From: a bacterium | GTDB taxonomy: Bacteria; Margulisbacteria; Marinamargulisbacteria; UBA6595 | Direction of reading: 5' to 3' | DNA length: 7,333 bases | NCBI GenBank assembly: GCA_027621615.1 | Contig: JAQCBC010000037.1 | Span: forward strand, 1 to 7,333 | Part shown: positions 6,254-7,333 of the stretch, in pieces | Layout of the letters: each line of letters begins with the position of its first letter | Position numbering within the stretch: position 1 is the stretch's first letter | The notes under the pieces: generated by a model | Seen by the model: the letters and a program-made list of their open reading frames with translations, nothing else | Database searches by the model: none | What the model was told of the DNA's origin: nothing | Translations under genes and position numbers: made by a program

Positions 6254-7051
6254 TCACGCCTGTGTAAACGATGTTGGAAACGAGCCATCCGATACGGCTG
6301 CTTGAAACGACGAAAAGGCCTGTTTCATGCTGGATCGAACATCCGCATACTGAGTAGCAAATTGGGGTACTTTAGGGGATAAACCTACCACATCGGTACT
6401 GACAAGCCCTTGACCGTCACACGACGGGCCCGCTCCCACACCAATCACCGGTACCGATACAGCCGCTGTAATTTGTTTAGACACCGCATCCGGCACCAAT
6501 TCCAGCAACACCGAAAATGCCCCCTGGGCTTCGCATTGCTTCGCCAGTTCCAAACACGCAGCCGCTGAGGCATCTGTGCGCCCTTGAACCCGATACCCCC
6601 CCAATTGGGTCACCGCTTGTGGCGTAAATCCAATGTGTGCCATCACCGGAATCCCACTGGCAACAACCGCCGCCAACAACGGCAACTGACGAGCATGCAT
6701 GACCTCAATTTTAACCGCATCCGCCCGACCCGATTGGATCAAACGACCCGCATGCCGCACGGTATCCGCCTCCGATACAACGGCTGTCATAAACGGCATG
6801 TCCGCAACAATAAAACCATCCGGCCAACCGCGACGCACCGCTGCTGTGTGATACACCATTTGGCTAATGGTGACCGATTGAGTGGTGGTATCCCCCTGAA
6901 ACACATTACCCAACGAGTCCCCCACCAACACAATATCCACCCCCACTTCAGCCAATAGTTGGCCCATAATACAGTCATACGCTGTCAACAAGACAATCGG
7001 CTCTCCCATTTGTTTTTTCTTTTGCAGCGATACAACTGTTGTTTTACTCAT
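6254..7051 (-). CDS. panB: 3-methyl-2-oxobutanoate hydroxymethyltransferase (ketopantoate hydroxymethyltransferase)
   Basis: PanB adds a hydroxymethyl group from methylene-tetrahydrofolate to alpha-ketoisovalerate, the first committed step to pantothenate and coenzyme A. The 265-residue length is that of the family. Recognisable motifs are LTAYD (22-26), VGDSLG (43-48, metal ligand D45), VADMPF (82-87, metal ligand D84), KIE (114-116), HIGFTPQ (139-145), GYRVQGR (152-158), the catalytic-region E184 in LLELVP, and GVGAGPSCDGQ (204-214). I chose the ATG at 7051 because it overlaps the cdaA stop as ATGA and gives the usual N-terminus; upstream in-frame ATGs at 7078 and 7066 would add 9 or 5 residues and overlap cdaA further. 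Other pantothenate genes (panC, panD, panE) are not in the window. Confidence 0.96.
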   Translation of the reverse strand: MSKTTVVSLQKKKQMGEPIVLLTAYDCIMGQLLAEVGVDIVLVGDSLGNVFQGDTTTQSVTISQMVYHTAAVRRGWPDGFIVADMPFMTAVVSEADTVRHAGRLIQSGRADAVKIEVMHARQLPLLAAVVASGIPVMAHIGFTPQAVTQLGGYRVQGRTDASAAACLELAKQCEAQGAFSVLLELVPDAVSKQITAAVSVPVIGVGAGPSCDGQGLVSTDVVGLSPKVPQFATQYADVRSSMKQAFSSFQAAVSDGSFPTSFTQA

Positions 7052-7333
7052 GCTTTGGTTAACCATGATTTTAACCAACCCACTGGCTTTGCATAAGCAA
7101 CTGGCTCTTTATACAATTTAAAAAATCGGGCTTCCAATGCCTCCCGATTCAAATACCGGGTCAAATTACCATTTTCAGCCAATGAAACAATCCCTGTTTC
7201 TTCTGAAACAATAACAATTAAAGCATCCGTCGATTCCGACAATCCCAACGCCGCACGATGCCGAGTCCCAATCGAGCGATCAATCAAATACGCCTCAGAC
7301 AAAGGCAGCAAACAATCCACCGATGATATTTTG
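7048..7333 (-). CDS. cdaA: Diadenylate cyclase CdaA, C-terminal part (5' end outside window)
   Basis: CdaA makes the second messenger c-di-AMP from two ATP. The frame is open to the right edge, so the gene starts outside; a GTG at 7320 is an internal valine. The visible 94 or so residues contain the second half of the DAC domain: LPLSEAY, then the nucleotide-binding GTRHRAALGLSE with the diagnostic RHR, followed by TDALIVIVSEETG. This order is typical of the membrane-bound CdaA class rather than DisA, which would continue into helix-hairpin-helix DNA-binding domains; here the chain ends about 45 residues after the SEETG motif. The DGA motif and the membrane helices lie outside the window, so the subtype is inferred from the C-terminus. 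The stop overlaps panB by 4 bases. The usual partner cdaR is not downstream. Confidence 0.88.
   Translation of the reverse strand, partial: KISSVDCLLPLSEAYLIDRSIGTRHRAALGLSESTDALIVIVSEETGIVSLAENGNLTRYLNREALEARFFKLYKEPVAYAKPVGWLKSWLTKA

Noticed and set aside
6250..6288. Longer cysS beginning at the ATG at 6288
   Set aside because: It would overlap panB by 35 bases and shift the zinc ligands from their usual positions; the ATG at 6249 gives the family N-terminus.
1..7333. Mobile element, prophage, CRISPR array, toxin-antitoxin pair or tRNA
   Set aside because: All sequence is accounted for by housekeeping genes with even composition; no transposase, integrase, array repeat or cloverleaf is visible.

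Overview
The window carries eleven protein genes packed with almost no spacer. One, at the left edge, reads on the + strand: the C-terminal half of a phosphatidylserine synthase. The other ten read on the - strand as one long head-to-tail array. No tRNA, rRNA, CRISPR array, insertion sequence or prophage gene is visible. The genes are a bacterial housekeeping and envelope set. A class B penicillin-binding protein without PASTA domains, a Tat pair of the TatB plus TatC kind and two phospholipid enzymes suggest a diderm-like cell envelope. A CdaA-type diadenylate cyclase and a long-form HPF argue against an ordinary gammaproteobacterium. I cannot name the phylum. GC looks slightly under half by eye and is even across the window.

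In order of transcription on the - strand (right to left): the end of cdaA (c-di-AMP synthase), panB (first committed step to pantothenate and CoA), cysS (cysteinyl-tRNA synthetase), a long hibernation-promoting factor, an unrecognised 121-residue protein, tatC, tatB, a small one-pass membrane protein that I read as FtsL, an FtsI-type transpeptidase, and plsC (lysophosphatidate acyltransferase). plsC then runs tail to tail into pssA, with the two reading frames overlapping by 42 bases.

The array has two functional halves. The first (cdaA, panB, cysS, hpf) is cytoplasmic: signalling, cofactor supply, translation and ribosome dormancy. The second (tatC to plsC) builds the envelope: export of folded proteins, septal peptidoglycan synthesis and phospholipid synthesis. 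Most junctions are ATGA overlaps or gaps of a few bases without a good Shine-Dalgarno, which suggests translational coupling. Only hpf and the unknown gene have strong Shine-Dalgarno sites. The two gaps of any size, before hpf and before tatC, are where promoter-like sequences occur.

The most interesting site is the 32-base gap before tatC. It contains a perfect extended -10 element (TGATATAAT) inside a perfect 7-bp inverted repeat. It is placed so that transcription would start at or next to the tatC ATG, giving a leaderless mRNA. The tatC-tatB-ftsL-ftsI-plsC order is the other point of interest, because ftsL and ftsI usually sit in the mra/fts cluster. I see no clearly new system here.
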